64,000 nucleotides of DNA from Auriscalpium vulgare (GCA_019915015.1 JAHBBC010000012.1:620001-684000), one strand, 5' to 3'; counted from the first letter of the stretch, positions 21,770-33,287 are shown. Notes: generated by a model not told the origin, from the sequence alone. Program-made: numbers and translations.

Positions 21770-24065
21770 ACAAGGCATGGTAGTAAGTAATGGCTCGATA
21801 TAACGGTTGTCTACGTCCTACGCGTCCCCTTTGAAAACTTGATGGCCACCTCGTATCAGATGACTAGCCTGCCTCCAAATGTCTCTATCGACCTGTATAA
21901 AGTTGCATCCGTCGAGGGTAACTTTACATCCTTGTACGGCCACATGCAGGACGGACGAAATGAGCCTTGAACAGACCTCCGGCCCGTCGAACGTCGTATC
22001 CACAATCCGGAGACGTGGTATGGGTGTCTTCATCGCTGTCCGTGCGTTGCGGTCATTCGACTCTTTGAGGTCTATCCATCCCGCTACCGCGTCGCCACTT
22101 ATCAGCAGCTCCTCCGCGCGCGGTAGCTTGCCGAGGATTCGAGACCACAGTTCCACGGGTAGGGCTCTGGGGAGACGGACGGCGACATGTGTGATCTCCT
22201 TGAGAAGCTCGGCCTTGCCCCGGGTGACCACGTCCACGAGATATTGATGGAGTAGATTTGCCAGCCTATGTTCATCCAAGGGCCGCGTACTCTCATGGGT
22301 CAAGGTGCTCACGGTGCTCACGCGCAGATCGCCTCGCCCGGTATCCGGCGGCGGCACCAAGACCCACGAGCATCTGAATCCGAACTCGTCGTCTGGATGT
22401 CCTTCGATGATGAGTGACCTGAATGGCGCGAATGACGTCGGAAAGTAGTCGGTTATAGACGAAGATATATGAGAGTCTGGTGGGGAGCGAAGATCTTTCC
22501 AGCCGAGACAGAAAGAGAGAAAGAGGGATGCAGCGATCGGGAAACGTATGTGGTTCAAAAGCTTGGTGACGACAATGGGATTGCCTCCGATGATGAACTG
22601 CTGCAGGGATGGCAGGACATAGACGGCTTGCGGGTAATGAATTTGTTTAAAAATCACGTGTGGAATCGAGGGTCGGCCAAACTCCAACTTCAAGGTCTCC
22701 ACCATCGTCATCCGTCCAAGCGCATCCACTATGAGTGCCCACTCTGCGAGATCGTTCTCCCAAAACCCCGGCCTCTCCAAGTAATGCCATTTGAGGTCGA
22801 CAGTGGTGAGGACAGGGCTTCTGAAGATTGCCGTGGACGTGAAATCGAGCCCGCAAGAATGTAATGTGATGTCGCGGAGTGACACAAAGTTGAAATGGGG
22901 ATCGATGGGAAAATACGCGAGGCGAAATAATTGTCGATATATAGGCTTGCGTGGAAGGCTGTTGATCTCCAGCCGCTCGAAAGCCATAGGGATAAACTCT
23001 TCTGGTGCCATTTCTCCGAGTGGGTCTTCGAGTGTCATTTGTGTGAGAGGCCCTTCGAGAGCCATAGGGACGGACTCTTCCACGCTTGGAGACAAAGGCC
23101 CCAGGCATTGGAAAAAGTATCTGACAGTTTCGTAGAGCGCCGTGTCATAACCACCCTCGCTCCCAATGAGACGAACCTCCCGGATGAAACTCACATTGCG
23201 GAGTGCGATGGCCAGTGGGCCGAGGATGGGATGAGTAGGGAGAGCGATGACATTCTCGGGGGTGGGTTCCTTGGGGTCGCTCCATATATGTGCATAAGTG
23301 CAGATGCGGATGGGGTAAGGGGCCAGGTAGTCGACCAAGGCTCTGGTAGATTCTGTGTCCGCGCCCGGTCGAGGGACAAATTGATGCGACCTGAAATCCT
23401 TCGACCGCATCGCTATTTGGTTCCAGCGCCGGCAAACGCGCAGGATGCTCGAGACGCGCTGGTCGTGGCCATGGCCAACGGGCCCGACAGAGCATAGCAG
23501 AGGATCTCCCCGATGATCTCGACGGGTGCAGCATGGATGGGTGCGATTCCAGTGGGGATGGGATGAGCGGGATCAGCCATTGTGGGGTGAATGCAGGGCG
23601 TGTTTGTCTGCTCTCGGTGGGAGGGCGGGGGATGAAGAGATGGTAAAGTCGGGAGAGTAGGGCAGCTTTTTAGGGATTGCGTCGCGATAAGGCTGCTTCG
23701 GAAAGACAAGGGAAAGCTGCCTTGTTGTACAGCCATGGTAAGAGGCCATCTGGCGCCTGACCGCTCGGAGCGCCCTCTTGTCCAGAAGGACTTCCCAGGA
23801 GTCAGCTACACAATAGTTGGCATAGCATCGGTATCAGAGAAGAAGGACCGATCATGGGCACAAGATGGACAGCCCGTACGTGGCAGCGCCAGCTTCGCGA
23901 GTACTTACCTGTACGACCTATGCAGCAAGGAATTCTATTAGTGGGAAAGACGGCAGATTACTCCCAGAGTCCAGGCAACGGTATCAAAGAATGTACGTTC
24001 AGATCTGATGGACTTAACTCTGGAAGTCGGCTGGCATTGTTCTCGCTGCGCCCATGGGCAGTTCG
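21770..24065. repeat. F-box inverted duplication, left arm
   Basis: Matches 25695-28000 in reverse complement. The match covers the whole F-box gene, its 5' flank, and about 50 bp past its stop. The arms are clearly more diverged than the deaminase arms. They are separated by about 1.6 kb that contains one gene. Confidence 0.8.
21818..23580 (-). pseudogene. F-box/LRR-like protein gene with 1-bp frameshift
   Basis: Minus-strand paralogue of the intact gene at 26191-27948. The ATG at 23580 starts MADPAHPIP and the F-box core VEIIGEILCYAL. At about 23468 it reads TTGGCCATGGCC where the intact copy reads TTGGAACATGGCC. The one-base loss shifts the frame inside the F-box. The remainder (from about 23470 to the stop at 21818) stays open for over 530 codons, including RVSSILRVCRRWNQIAMRSK and the LRR-like region. 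A downstream ATG at 23410 could yield a protein lacking the F-box. Either a recent pseudogene or a sequencing error; the long intact frame argues the lesion is young. Confidence 0.7.
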
Positions 24066-24787
24066 AATTCGATGCAGTGACTGTCTGTGCCCGGGCCGCG
24101 CCTTCGATGAGCTTCCAGAGCAGATTGGCCCAGACACGCATCGCCCAGCCAGCAGTGTTTACATCAAGAAAAGTCAAGCTAGTCGAGAACCAGCTGCAGG
24201 CTGCAGGAGGAGGGTACAAGTTGGGTACAAGGGCTGCACGCGGACTCGGAGGAGGCAAGCCCGGTTGCCGGCGCTAGATGAGCCGGCCACGTGTCGCGCC
24301 CATCAAAACCCGCCGCCCGCGCACCGTCTCTTGTTCTCCACGCACCTCAAGTCAAATTACAGACCACTCCTTCTTCCACGACTGGTCTGTGCCAAAGCAG
24401 GGCGGAGAGGGACCGGATGTCTTAGTGCCCGGCGTTCCGTACGGGGCGCCACGCTTGTCTCGGTGTTTGGAGGGAAAAGCAGGGCCGGCAGTTCGTACAC
24501 TTATTTTTCGCGTGGTACGGTGTACATATGTTGCTCACATTGTAGTGCATGTTTCAAATTGATGATGCTGCTTACTCTTTCATGGACGCGACGCTACTTC
24601 GTCGGGCGTATGTGCCGAAATGTGACCGCAACATATCTGCGCGTCGTTGCTGATGTCTAGGCTATCGTCAAAGCCCGCAGCCAAGCACTTGCACCCGATG
24701 CGACATTGCAAGAACAAGGCAAGACAAGTACCTCCGTTCACCATCTTCGTGGCGCTGCTCCGCACGTATACGATGGCGTCGATGCTC

Positions 24788-24795
24788 TGACGTCA
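24788..24795. promoter_or_regulatory. CRE (ATF/CREB) site TGACGTCA
   Basis: Perfect palindromic site for bZIP factors of the Atf1/Sko1 class, 22 bp upstream of the TATA box of the small hydrophilic protein gene. In fungi such sites commonly mark stress-responsive promoters. Confidence 0.6.
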
Positions 24796-24817
24796 CTGCG
24801 CCTCCACAACAGCATCG

Positions 24818-24825
24818 TATAAAGC
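24818..24825 (+). promoter_or_regulatory. TATA box
   Basis: GTATAAAG about 77 bp upstream of the ATG at 24902. Confidence 0.65.
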
Positions 24826-24901
24826 CTGGCTTATACGCCTTCAAGCTTCAACCTATACCTTCCCAAACCACTTTCAACCCACCAGTTCATCTTCATCTAT
24901 C

Positions 24902-25393
24902 ATGTCGAGCGGAGCTATGCAATCCAAGGCCGGCAACCCTCAGGTGTACAACGACGGCGACCAGCGGTACGTGCTTCGACCTCCTCGCAGCGTCGCGCAG
25001 ATCTGACCTGCCCATTACGCGCAGGAACCCGCCAAAGACGCACGACGAGATCAGGGACTCCCGCGAGAGCGCCTTCCACGAGGGCAAGCCGAACGCGCAC
25101 AACAACCTCGACTCCAAGTGCGTATTTCCCCCACGGCCTCATGTGTCCTAAATGCTCATGGCTTCCCGCCTACTTGCAGAGACGCGCGCAGTCTAGGCAA
25201 CAGGCTCGCGGCGGTCGAGCATGACGAGCGTTTCGGCTTCGGCGAGGAGCTCAACAAGAATAATAACTATACAGTCGAGGATCCGCTCAAGCCCGCGCGC
25301 GATCAGGGCCATGAGCCCTCGCGGGGCGCGAAGATTGACAAGCAGCTTCAGGAGGAGGAGGACGAGTACTTGCAGCGGAAGGGCAAGGCATGA
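24902..25393 (+). CDS. Small, highly hydrophilic protein (stress/LEA-like by composition)
   Basis: Exons 24902-24966, 25025-25117 and 25180-25393 join in frame to 123 residues. The product is almost entirely charged or polar (NPPKTHDEIRDSRESAF, KPNAHNNLDSKDARSLG, HEPSRGAKIDKQLQEEEDE), without Cys, signal peptide or membrane segment, so it is probably disordered. Composition recalls hydrophilins and fungal stress proteins, but no named family can be assigned. Its promoter has a CRE palindrome and a TATA box, fitting inducible expression. It sits between two divergent F-box paralogues, in the spacer of a large inverted duplication. Confidence 0.75.
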
Positions 25394-25694
25394 GCGAGAG
25401 TCTGGACCCGTAACGGAGAGTGTGTGTACGATAGTGTTGATCAACAAGAAGCGTGACAATCCTGCACATTGTACATCGCGCAAAAGCAGAGATGACATCT
25501 TCCTAAGTGCCGACTCTACCGTCCTTAGTAGGTTGCACGCTTCGCGGCGTCGAAAGGTCGGCACACTTGCGACTTGCTTCCTCACGGCCATCTTGCAGCG
25601 CAGCTTCACTTCTAATCGTCTCGAAACAAATCCTGGCTGCGCGTGCCGGAATCCGGGCCTATCTACTCTAGAAGATAATCGAAGGTGCGGCCTT

Positions 25695-28000
25695 GGCACA
25701 AGTCACATCAAACTGCACTCGGGCGCAGCGAGAGCATTGAATGCCAGCCGGCTTCCAGAGTTACGTCCATCAAACAGTGACTTACATTCTGTGAAACTAA
25801 GGCCTGGAGTCGGGGAGTGATCCCTCGGCGCTCGCACTGATAAAATCCCATGTTGCATAGGTCGTAACTCGCGAAGCTGGCGCTGCCACGTACTACGCGC
25901 TGTCCATCTGTGCCTATGCACTGTTCCTTCTCTTCTGCCATTCTGGTGCAGATGCTATGCCCAGCTGACGCCTGGGAAAATGTGCTCTTCTGGACAATGG
26001 GCCGGGGCGCTCTGACCTCTTACCATTGTACGAACAAAGCACCTTTCCTTGTCTTTCCATAACCGTGACAGCCTTATTGCGACGCAGTCACTAAACGGCT
26101 GCCCTGCTCTCCCAACTTGCTCTCTTCATCCCCCCACCTTCCGCCGAGAGCAGACATCCCGCCCTGCACGCCGCCCCACATAGCCTTGTAATGGCTGATC
26201 CCGCTCATCTCATCCCTATCGCACCCATCCATACGGCACCCGTTGAGATCATTGGGGAGATCCTCTGCTATGCTCTGTCGGGCCCGTTGGAACATGGCCA
26301 CGACCAGCGCGTCTCGAGCATCCTGCGCGTTTGCCGGCGCTGGAACCAAATAGCGATGCGGTCGAAGGAGTTCAGGTCGCATCAATTCGTCCCCCGACCG
26401 GGCGCGGACACGGAGTCGACTCAAGCCTTGCTCGACTACACAGCCCCTCACCCCATCCGCGTCTGCACGTATGCACATATCCGGCGCGACCCCGGGGAGC
26501 CCGATCCCGAGGATGTCGCCCATCACAGGGTCATCTCTCTCCCTACTCATCCCATCCTCGGCCCACTGGCCATCACACTCCGCAATGTTGCTCGCATCCG
26601 GGAGGTTCGCCTCATTGGGTGCGAGGATGACATTGGTCTGGATACCATCTTCTACAAAGCTGTCAGATGCTTTTTTCAACGCCTGGGGCCTGCTTCTTCA
26701 AGCGCAGACGCATCTGTCACTACGGCCATCGAAGGGCCTCTCGAAGAACTCGCTCTCGAAGAAATGGCTCCCGGCGAAGGGTCTGTCCCTATGGATCTCG
26801 AGCGACTGGAGATCAACGGCCTTCTGGAAAATGCTCATCTTATTGGATTTCTCCTCTACGCTTTCCCTATCGATCCCCGTTTCAACTTCATGTCAGTCCG
26901 TGAAATCACATTACAATCTTGCGGGCTCGACTTCACATCCGCGGCAATCTTCAGAAGCCCAGTCCTCACCACTGTCAATCTCACATATCATTACATGGTG
27001 CCAGTGTCTTGGGAGAACGAACTCGAAGAGTGGGGACGCATAGTAAATGCGCTTGAACGTATGACGATGGTGAAGACCTTGAGGTTGCAGTTGGCCCGAC
27101 CACGGATTGAACAGGAGCACTTCGGATCATACCCGCCACGCGTCTACGTCCTACCATCCCTGCAGCAATTCATCATCGGAGACCATCCCATTACCGTCAT
27201 CAAGCTCTTGAACCACATACGTTTCCCGCATAGTGCATCCCTCTTTCTGTCTTTTTATCTCGACCGGAAGGATTTTCCCTCCACACAAGCCTCTGATATC
27301 TCTTCGGCTCTGACAGAATACTTTCCGACGTCATCCGCGCCGTTTAGGTCACTCATCATTGAAGGAAATTCAGAAGACAGGGACGGATGCTCGTGGGTCC
27401 TGTTGCCGCCGGCGGAATCCGGGCGAGGCAGTCTGCGCGTGGGCACCGCGACCTATAACAATACCTATCGCATCTTCTCTAGTAGAAGAACGGCCTCAAA
27501 TGACCTCCGCCGATATGTCGTGGACTTGTTCACCCTGGGCGGGGCCGACCTTCTCAAGGATATCACACATGTCTCCATCCGTCTCCCCGGAGCCCTATCT
27601 GCGAAACTGTGGTCTCGAATTCTCGTCTCGCTGCCGCGCTTGAAGGAGCTGCTTATAAGCGGCGATGCGGTAGTGGGATGGATGGACCTTTGCTTGAAAG
27701 CGTCGGATGACCGCCACGCACGGCCAGCCTTGAAGTCGCCCATACTACCGCGCCTCAGGATTGTGGATACGACGTTCCACGGGCCAGAGGTCTGTTCAAG
27801 GCTCATTTCGTGCGTCTTGCTTGTGGCCGGCAAAGGATGTACAGTCACTCTCGACGGATGCAGATTTATACAGATCGAGAGAGACACGTGGAGGCAGGCC
27901 AATCATCTGATGCGAGGTGGCCATTGCACTTTCAATGGGGAAGCGTAGGATCGAGCCGTTACTACTTCTGCCGTAACAGCATTGGAGAATGACTCGACGC
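25695..28000. repeat. F-box inverted duplication, right arm
   Basis: Reverse-complement counterpart of 21770-24065. The part upstream of the gene (25695-25990) pairs with 23800-24065, including the run GTGGCAGCGCCAGCTTCGCG. That block is more conserved than expected for plain intergenic DNA. Confidence 0.8.
26191..27948 (+). CDS. F-box protein with LRR-like C-terminal region
   Basis: Intronless, 585 residues. The N-terminal F-box (about residues 14-60: APVEIIGEILCYAL...VSSILRVCRRWNQIAMRS) would bind Skp1 and make this a substrate adaptor of an SCF ubiquitin ligase. The remainder carries irregular leucine-rich segments (MVKTLRLQLARPRI, YVLPSLQQFIIG, FRSLIIEG, LPRLKELLISGDAV, PRLRIVDTTF), the usual target-binding region. 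Such genes are greatly expanded and mostly uncharacterised in Agaricomycetes. A frameshifted paralogue lies divergently at 21818-23580; this copy is intact. Substrate unknown. Confidence 0.85.
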   Translation: MADPAHLIPIAPIHTAPVEIIGEILCYALSGPLEHGHDQRVSSILRVCRRWNQIAMRSKEFRSHQFVPRPGADTESTQALLDYTAPHPIRVCTYAHIRRDPGEPDPEDVAHHRVISLPTHPILGPLAITLRNVARIREVRLIGCEDDIGLDTIFYKAVRCFFQRLGPASSSADASVTTAIEGPLEELALEEMAPGEGSVPMDLERLEINGLLENAHLIGFLLYAFPIDPRFNFMSVREITLQSCGLDFTSAAIFRSPVLTTVNLTYHYMVPVSWENELEEWGRIVNALERMTMVKTLRLQLARPRIEQEHFGSYPPRVYVLPSLQQFIIGDHPITVIKLLNHIRFPHSASLFLSFYLDRKDFPSTQASDISSALTEYFPTSSAPFRSLIIEGNSEDRDGCSWVLLPPAESGRGSLRVGTATYNNTYRIFSSRRTASNDLRRYVVDLFTLGGADLLKDITHVSIRLPGALSAKLWSRILVSLPRLKELLISGDAVVGWMDLCLKASDDRHARPALKSPILPRLRIVDTTFHGPEVCSRLISCVLLVAGKGCTVTLDGCRFIQIERDTWRQANHLMRGGHCTFNGEA

Positions 28001-28151
28001 TACGTCCATATTCCCGTTACAATCACGCAAAATCAAACCTTGTATGAGACTGTATGTTGATTATTGGAGGACATCATACGGACGCGATGAATTGGAGGGC
28101 AAAAAATAGTGAGTGCGGCGGTCAGGCTGCACACTACGACGGGCGCGGGGA

Positions 28152-28270
28152 TCCTTCGTTTCATCCAATGCAAGTCGTAAAGCCAGGATCCAGTACTAAG
28201 GTGCGCACGGGAGAGCTCGTCGAGCATAGCGTAGAATGCAAGAGTAAGTAGTTGTAGTGCAAGAGCATCT
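28152..28270. repeat. Dispersed repeat, copy 2
   Basis: Matches 17045-17166 on the same strand. It lies just beyond the right F-box arm. Confidence 0.75.
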
Positions 28271-28348
28271 ATGCGGCAGATATATTTCCACGGAGTTCGC
28301 ATACGGTACTGGCAACAGTGACAACGGTGATATTTGACTGGTTCTCTC

Positions 28349-29594
28349 TTACAACTGCCACTTCCAATTCCAGACGTTCTGGCGGACTACGGTCAATTTC
28401 GAGGCATGGGTAGTTTCAAAACCGCGGAACTCCTGCGAGCGAGGGTTGTCGTCCTCACAGCCTTCATCCTTCAGGAAAAGCTTGACGATCTTACCGGCCT
28501 TGTGATTGGTGAACATCGGTCTCAAGATGTCAACGGCTTGGCCCGGGAAACACGCAAGTCTCTCCAGGTTGGGAAGGATGTCCGATGGGCATTCCAGACC
28601 TTGCTCCAAGGCCTCTGAGAAATCGTCCATGTCCTGTGGCGAAAGCGGTTTACACCCCACCGTCTGGTCGATATCTAGACGTTCAAGTGTTTTGTGTTCG
28701 CGCAGGAACGTGACAACGTCCGCCGGTGCGCACATCGTGCCGTGCAACGTCAAGGACACAAGGCGAGGCCAGCGACCGTTCAGCACACTTGGCCCGATGT
28801 CTGCCGGCAAACATCCCTCATCATGGATCGCCCCAAAATCGAGATACAACGTCTAACCCACGACTCCAGTGAGCACATGCCGGATGGAAACAAAAGGGTA
28901 AGTACATGCCTGGAGCTGTGGACACCGTTCCGTTAGCATCGTCCCGAGGCGTGTCATGTCCGGCGCAGTAAAGGGGCCTTCCCTGCGCGAGGTGACGTAT
29001 CGGAAGTACGTCAAGTTTGATAGCTCGAAGAGCTGAAGATGTAGTGGTCAGTCCATGCCCTCGCCCACGATGTTTCAAGCGACAGGACTCACCTCAGTGC
29101 CCCAGATGCGGGCGTTTGTGCTCTCATACACCTCCACATGGCGCAGATTTTTGCAAGATGCGGCCAAAACGGGCCACGGCGTACGCCAGCCTGCATATCT
29201 CATTTCCAAACCACTTGAACGTGGTGAGGTTCGTCATGTTCTGCAGGGCATCGACGCGTAAGTGACTAGAGCGGAGACAATGCGTGTAGCCGTCCACAGA
29301 GATCTTGATGCAGTGTATGCAATCAGCCTTCTTCGGGATCAGATGTCGCGGTGCGGTATAACGGAGTCCGGGGTCGATGTCGAGAGTGCGGACGTTGCGC
29401 GCAAGCTCAGGACTGGCAATGAGGGCCGCCCAGAGGCAGTCGGTATATGGGCCGCATCGGATGACGGATAGCTCGGGATGGTAGGGGACGATGGCTGGCT
29501 CGTTAAAGCGGGGGGAGATGGCTGTTTGAACAGGACCATTGGTCATCGAGTGGGTAGAGTTGAAGTCTGCCCGATCTAGGCCAGTACTGGTCAT
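28349..29594 (-). pseudogene. LRR-like family member 1, frameshift in exon 1
   Basis: Member of the six-copy family described at 53252-54448. Exon 2 (28910-29032) and exon 3 (28349-28852) are open and well conserved (ADIGPSVLNGRWPRLVSLTLHG, LPNLERLACFPGQAVDIL). Exon 1 (29093-29594) has a length change of 3n+1 between FKW and the conserved PWPVLAASC block near 29190, so the frame is broken there. The intron 2 donor is GC, as in all copies. Start at 29594; an upstream in-frame ATG exists at 29624. Probably a young pseudogene. Confidence 0.6.
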
Positions 29595-29896
29595 TGTTGA
29601 CGGTGGCAGTGGTTGTGTGAGCATGGTCGGAATGGGGTGGAATGAGATAGTCTCACATTCTCGGTGGCCTTTAGATAGCAGAAAAAGGCCCGATTACTTG
29701 CAACCGCAGCACACAACGCCAGCGAGCATGGGAGATGATGCATGATGGAGGACATTGGTCTCGTTCGTTCGTTTCGGCAAATCCCGACTCAGCTTCCGAG
29801 TCCCAGAGACTTAGTGACGCAAGACTTTTTATGCTCTCAAGTTATTCACTCCGCATGGTGGAATGCCTTGCGCACTATTATATCAGAAATTCATTT

Positions 29897-31320
29897 CTAC
29901 AGAGCTCGCATATACGTTTCGGCTACTGGCACAGCGACAACGGTGAAGTCTCTTTTCCACCACTTTTCGGTTCCCTCAGAGACATTCAGGCGGACTACGG
30001 TCAATCCCTTGGGATGGGGAGTGGGGAACTCACGCCAGAACTCCTCCCAGCGAGAGTGATCGTCCTCTCTGCCCTCGTGTTCAATGAAAAGTTTGACATC
30101 CTTAGCCCGGGGCTTGGCAAGCATCGGTTTGAAGATGTCAACGGCTTGGCCAGGGAAACATGCGAGTGTCTCCAGGTTGGGGAGGATGTCCGATGGGCAA
30201 TCCAGATATTGCTCCAAAGCCTGGTGGAAATCCGGACCGTCCGAGTCACCGACATCTGTGCCTTCGAAGTCGCCGACATCTGTGCCGTCAAAGTCGCCGA
30301 CATCTGTGCCGTCGAAGTCGCCGACTTCTTGACCGTCTAAATCGCCGTCCGGGTAGATGTCCCTCCGCCAAAGCGGTTCGCATCCCACCGTTCTGTCAAT
30401 ATCCAGATGTCGAAGCCCTTTGTGTTCCTTCAGGAATGTGACAACGTCGTGCCGCGCAACGTCAAGGACTCAGGGCGAGGGCCAGTAATCTTTCAGCACA
30501 CTTGGCCCGATGTCTGCCGGCGGAGAAAAGTTTTCATGAATCAACCCAAAATCGAGATACAACGTCTAACGCACGATTCCGATGAGCACATGCCGGATGG
30601 AAATAAAAAGTTGCGTACATGCCTGCCAGAGCTCTCGACACCGGTCCGTCAGCATCTTCCCGAGGCGTGTCATGTCCGGCACAGTGGAATCCTATTATGA
30701 GGTAAAGTATTGGAAGTGCGTCAAGCCTGATATATGACAGATCAAAGAGCTGAAAAATGTAGTGGTCAGTCCACGATGTTTCAAGCGACAAGGCTCATCT
30801 CAGTGTCCCAGGTAACGCCCATATGGGAGTCATCATAGACCTCCACACGGCGCAAATTATTGCAAGATGCTGCCAAAACCGGCCACGGCTGAGGACAGCC
30901 TGGCTCCGCGATGAGAGGTGCATCCCATTTGAACGTGGACAGGTTAATCATCTTCTCCGGGTCGGCGACGATGAAACGACTAGTGCGGAGCTTAAACGCG
31001 CTCCGTTCCGAGCTGATCGTCTTAAGTTACTGCAATGTAGGCAATCAGCCAGCTTCTTGATCAGTGCCCGCGGTATGGTATCAGAGGCGCCGATGTGGAG
31101 AGTGCGGACAGTGCGCGCAAGCTCAGGATTGGTAGAAAGGCCGGTCCAGAGGCAGTCGGCAAATGACAAGCATTGGATGTCGGATAGCTCGGTACAGCGG
31201 GGGACGGCAGTTGTTGAAACAGTGCGGCCGGTCATCGAGTTCGGAGTGGGAAGAGTAGCCTGCCTGACTTCCGGTACTGACGGTTGTTGACTCCAATGTT
31301 GAGGAAGGTTGTATGAGCAT
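29897..31320 (-). pseudogene. LRR-like family member 2, heavily damaged
   Basis: Exon 1 starts near 31235 (MTGRTVSTTAVPR) but carries a one-base frameshift near 31010. The intron 1 donor, GTGAGT elsewhere in the family, reads ATGAGC here. Exon 2 contains stops in the conserved frame. Exon 3 has lost the segment corresponding to MCAPADIV. The last part (29897-30388) stays open and includes an expanded acidic repeat (GDFDGTDV). Several independent lesions make this the most decayed copy with full-length traces. Confidence 0.75.
30251..30346. repeat. 24-bp minisatellite, four units
   Basis: Units of consensus GACATCTGTGCCGTCGAAGT plus CGCC start at 30251, 30275, 30299 and 30323; the last is diverged. 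On the minus strand each encodes about GDFDGTDV. It sits in exon 3 of LRR-like member 2 and is absent from the other five copies. Confidence 0.9.
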
Positions 31321-31352
31321 GGTGGAGATGGTTTGGAATGCAGTAGCCTCAC

Positions 31353-33287
31353 ATTTTCAGACTTGGTATAACAGAATCAGGCCTAATTGCTTGCAACAAC
31401 GTTTGCGAGCGTGCATGGGAGGTGATGCAGAGTGACTCGCGTTGAAGTCGTTCGAGCGTTCGTTTCGGCAAATCCCGGTCAATCGAGCGTCGTGCCGCCA
31501 GCGTCGACCTTTCGTCTCCTCTTGATACGCATTGCAGGTACCATCGTCACTACTATTCCTCATGGTGCCATTGCGGCGAAGTCAGAAATGTAGCAAGTTT
31601 GCTATATCGGGCACAACGTCGCTGCGAAGGTACGCAGTGCGTTCACATATTGGCGTGGTACTTCGTACTAAGGCAGCGTTTCACATCGCCGAGGGACTGC
31701 ATGGCCGGAACTCTGCCGGAACGACACTACAGCTGGCAGCGGCGCCTCCTCGACTCGAGCTTGTCGATCGGCCTGTCCGTCGCAGACCTAGTACCTCTGG
31801 CCCGGCTCTCCGAGCCTACACATCTACCTGAGCTGCAGTGCCAGGTCGAGACTTTCGATCCTAGCCGGCGCAGGCGCCCTCTGAGAGTCTGAATCCTCTT
31901 TGTGAGCCGTCTTCGACTCTCCGATCGACGCCTCTGATATCTGGACGTCGACGGTACGTAGCCAAACCGACTAGGCTATACAGGCTCCGCTTACCCGCCA
32001 TCATCACAGGCTTGCTATCATTATTGTCAATATCATCACCGAAACGAAACGCGGAAGGTTCAGAATCATAGCATTGGCAATGCATGTCCAACGTTCTCCG
32101 AGCCGAGCAGCGTGTGCGCCCAATTTCGCGTTGTCCCTCAATATAACGCTTCTTCACCGCCATCATATCGCGCGGCGGCTGACCCGCCCGGGCCTGTCGT
32201 GGTGTCGATTCTGTGGCATACGGGGAGTATGTACGTGGGCTTGATCGTTGCTGGCGAGAAGACGTGGGACTCGCGGGCAGACCGCTTGTCTGCTGGGACT
32301 CCGAGTCGGCCCTTGCACCCACCATGCCCGAACCCCCTGGGGAGGCGTACGCCTATCTTCGCCAATATACGGTGACGTGCGAACATTCGTGCGGCCGAGG
32401 TGGCGCTTTTTTCATCATATTCTGTCACGGTCCTCCGGCAACGATCGATGCATGCATGGATTGCATGTGGGGCAATTGGGGCCGCAGTGCGTGTGTGCTG
32501 GCGATGAACTTACTTACTGTGCTGCTGGGGCAGGTTATGAATAGGTTGCTGCTCGCCTCGCGTCTTGTTGAATGGAAGGTGTTTGGACGTGGAAGCAAGG
32601 CGGAATGATACGTGGCGGTTCGCTGTATGACTGTCTGTCTGTTGCATAGTCGGCTTGAGGCACTGAGGTCAAGGTCGACAACGTACTTTGTACCATGCAG
32701 CAGACAAGCGACTTCATATTCGCCAAAAAAAAACACTATATACTCTACAATTTGCAAGTCGACTTCTCTCCCCACCAAAACCAAATACAACACCAGACCA
32801 GTACGTACTTATGTAGGAGACGTAAACGCGACGACAGAGCAGACAATATGCCGAGGGGAAGGGGATATATGTATATGCGGATGTAGGAATGTGTAAAAAA
32901 CTTTTGCCGGACGGTGATGCGCGGAATATGACGGTGGGGGAGGAAGGCTGTAAGGTTTACGTTACGTTAGGTAGGACAAAAATGTACGTTCGCACTGCAG
33001 TAAAAATGAACGGGTCGACCAACGGGAAGGGAAGGCTCGTGGTGGTACATGGGAGCATGGGGAGCTAGAGCAATAGGACAGGAACGGGAACAAGGGGCGG
33101 GCCGAGCAGGATGGGCAAGCGCGCAGGGTGAGGCGCTGGCGGGTGATGGCAGGGATGGAAGGCGGGCAACGGCGGCGGCGGAGACGACGACGCGTGCCGC
33201 ACGGCACCGGCAGTGATGCGAGGGTGGGTGGGTGGGGGGATTGGGGAACGCTGTGGTCCGTGAGGCACTGACGGCGCGCGCCGTGGC
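31353..33287. other. Gene-poor stretch
   Basis: Apart from the upstream promoter relic of LRR-like member 2 (about 31360-31470), I see no supportable coding region, RNA gene or repeat here. Confidence 0.4.

Noticed and set aside
24580..24765. Cys-rich minus-strand peptide resembling a metallothionein
   Set aside because: Cys spacing is irregular, the start is uncertain, and no promoter or splice support was found.
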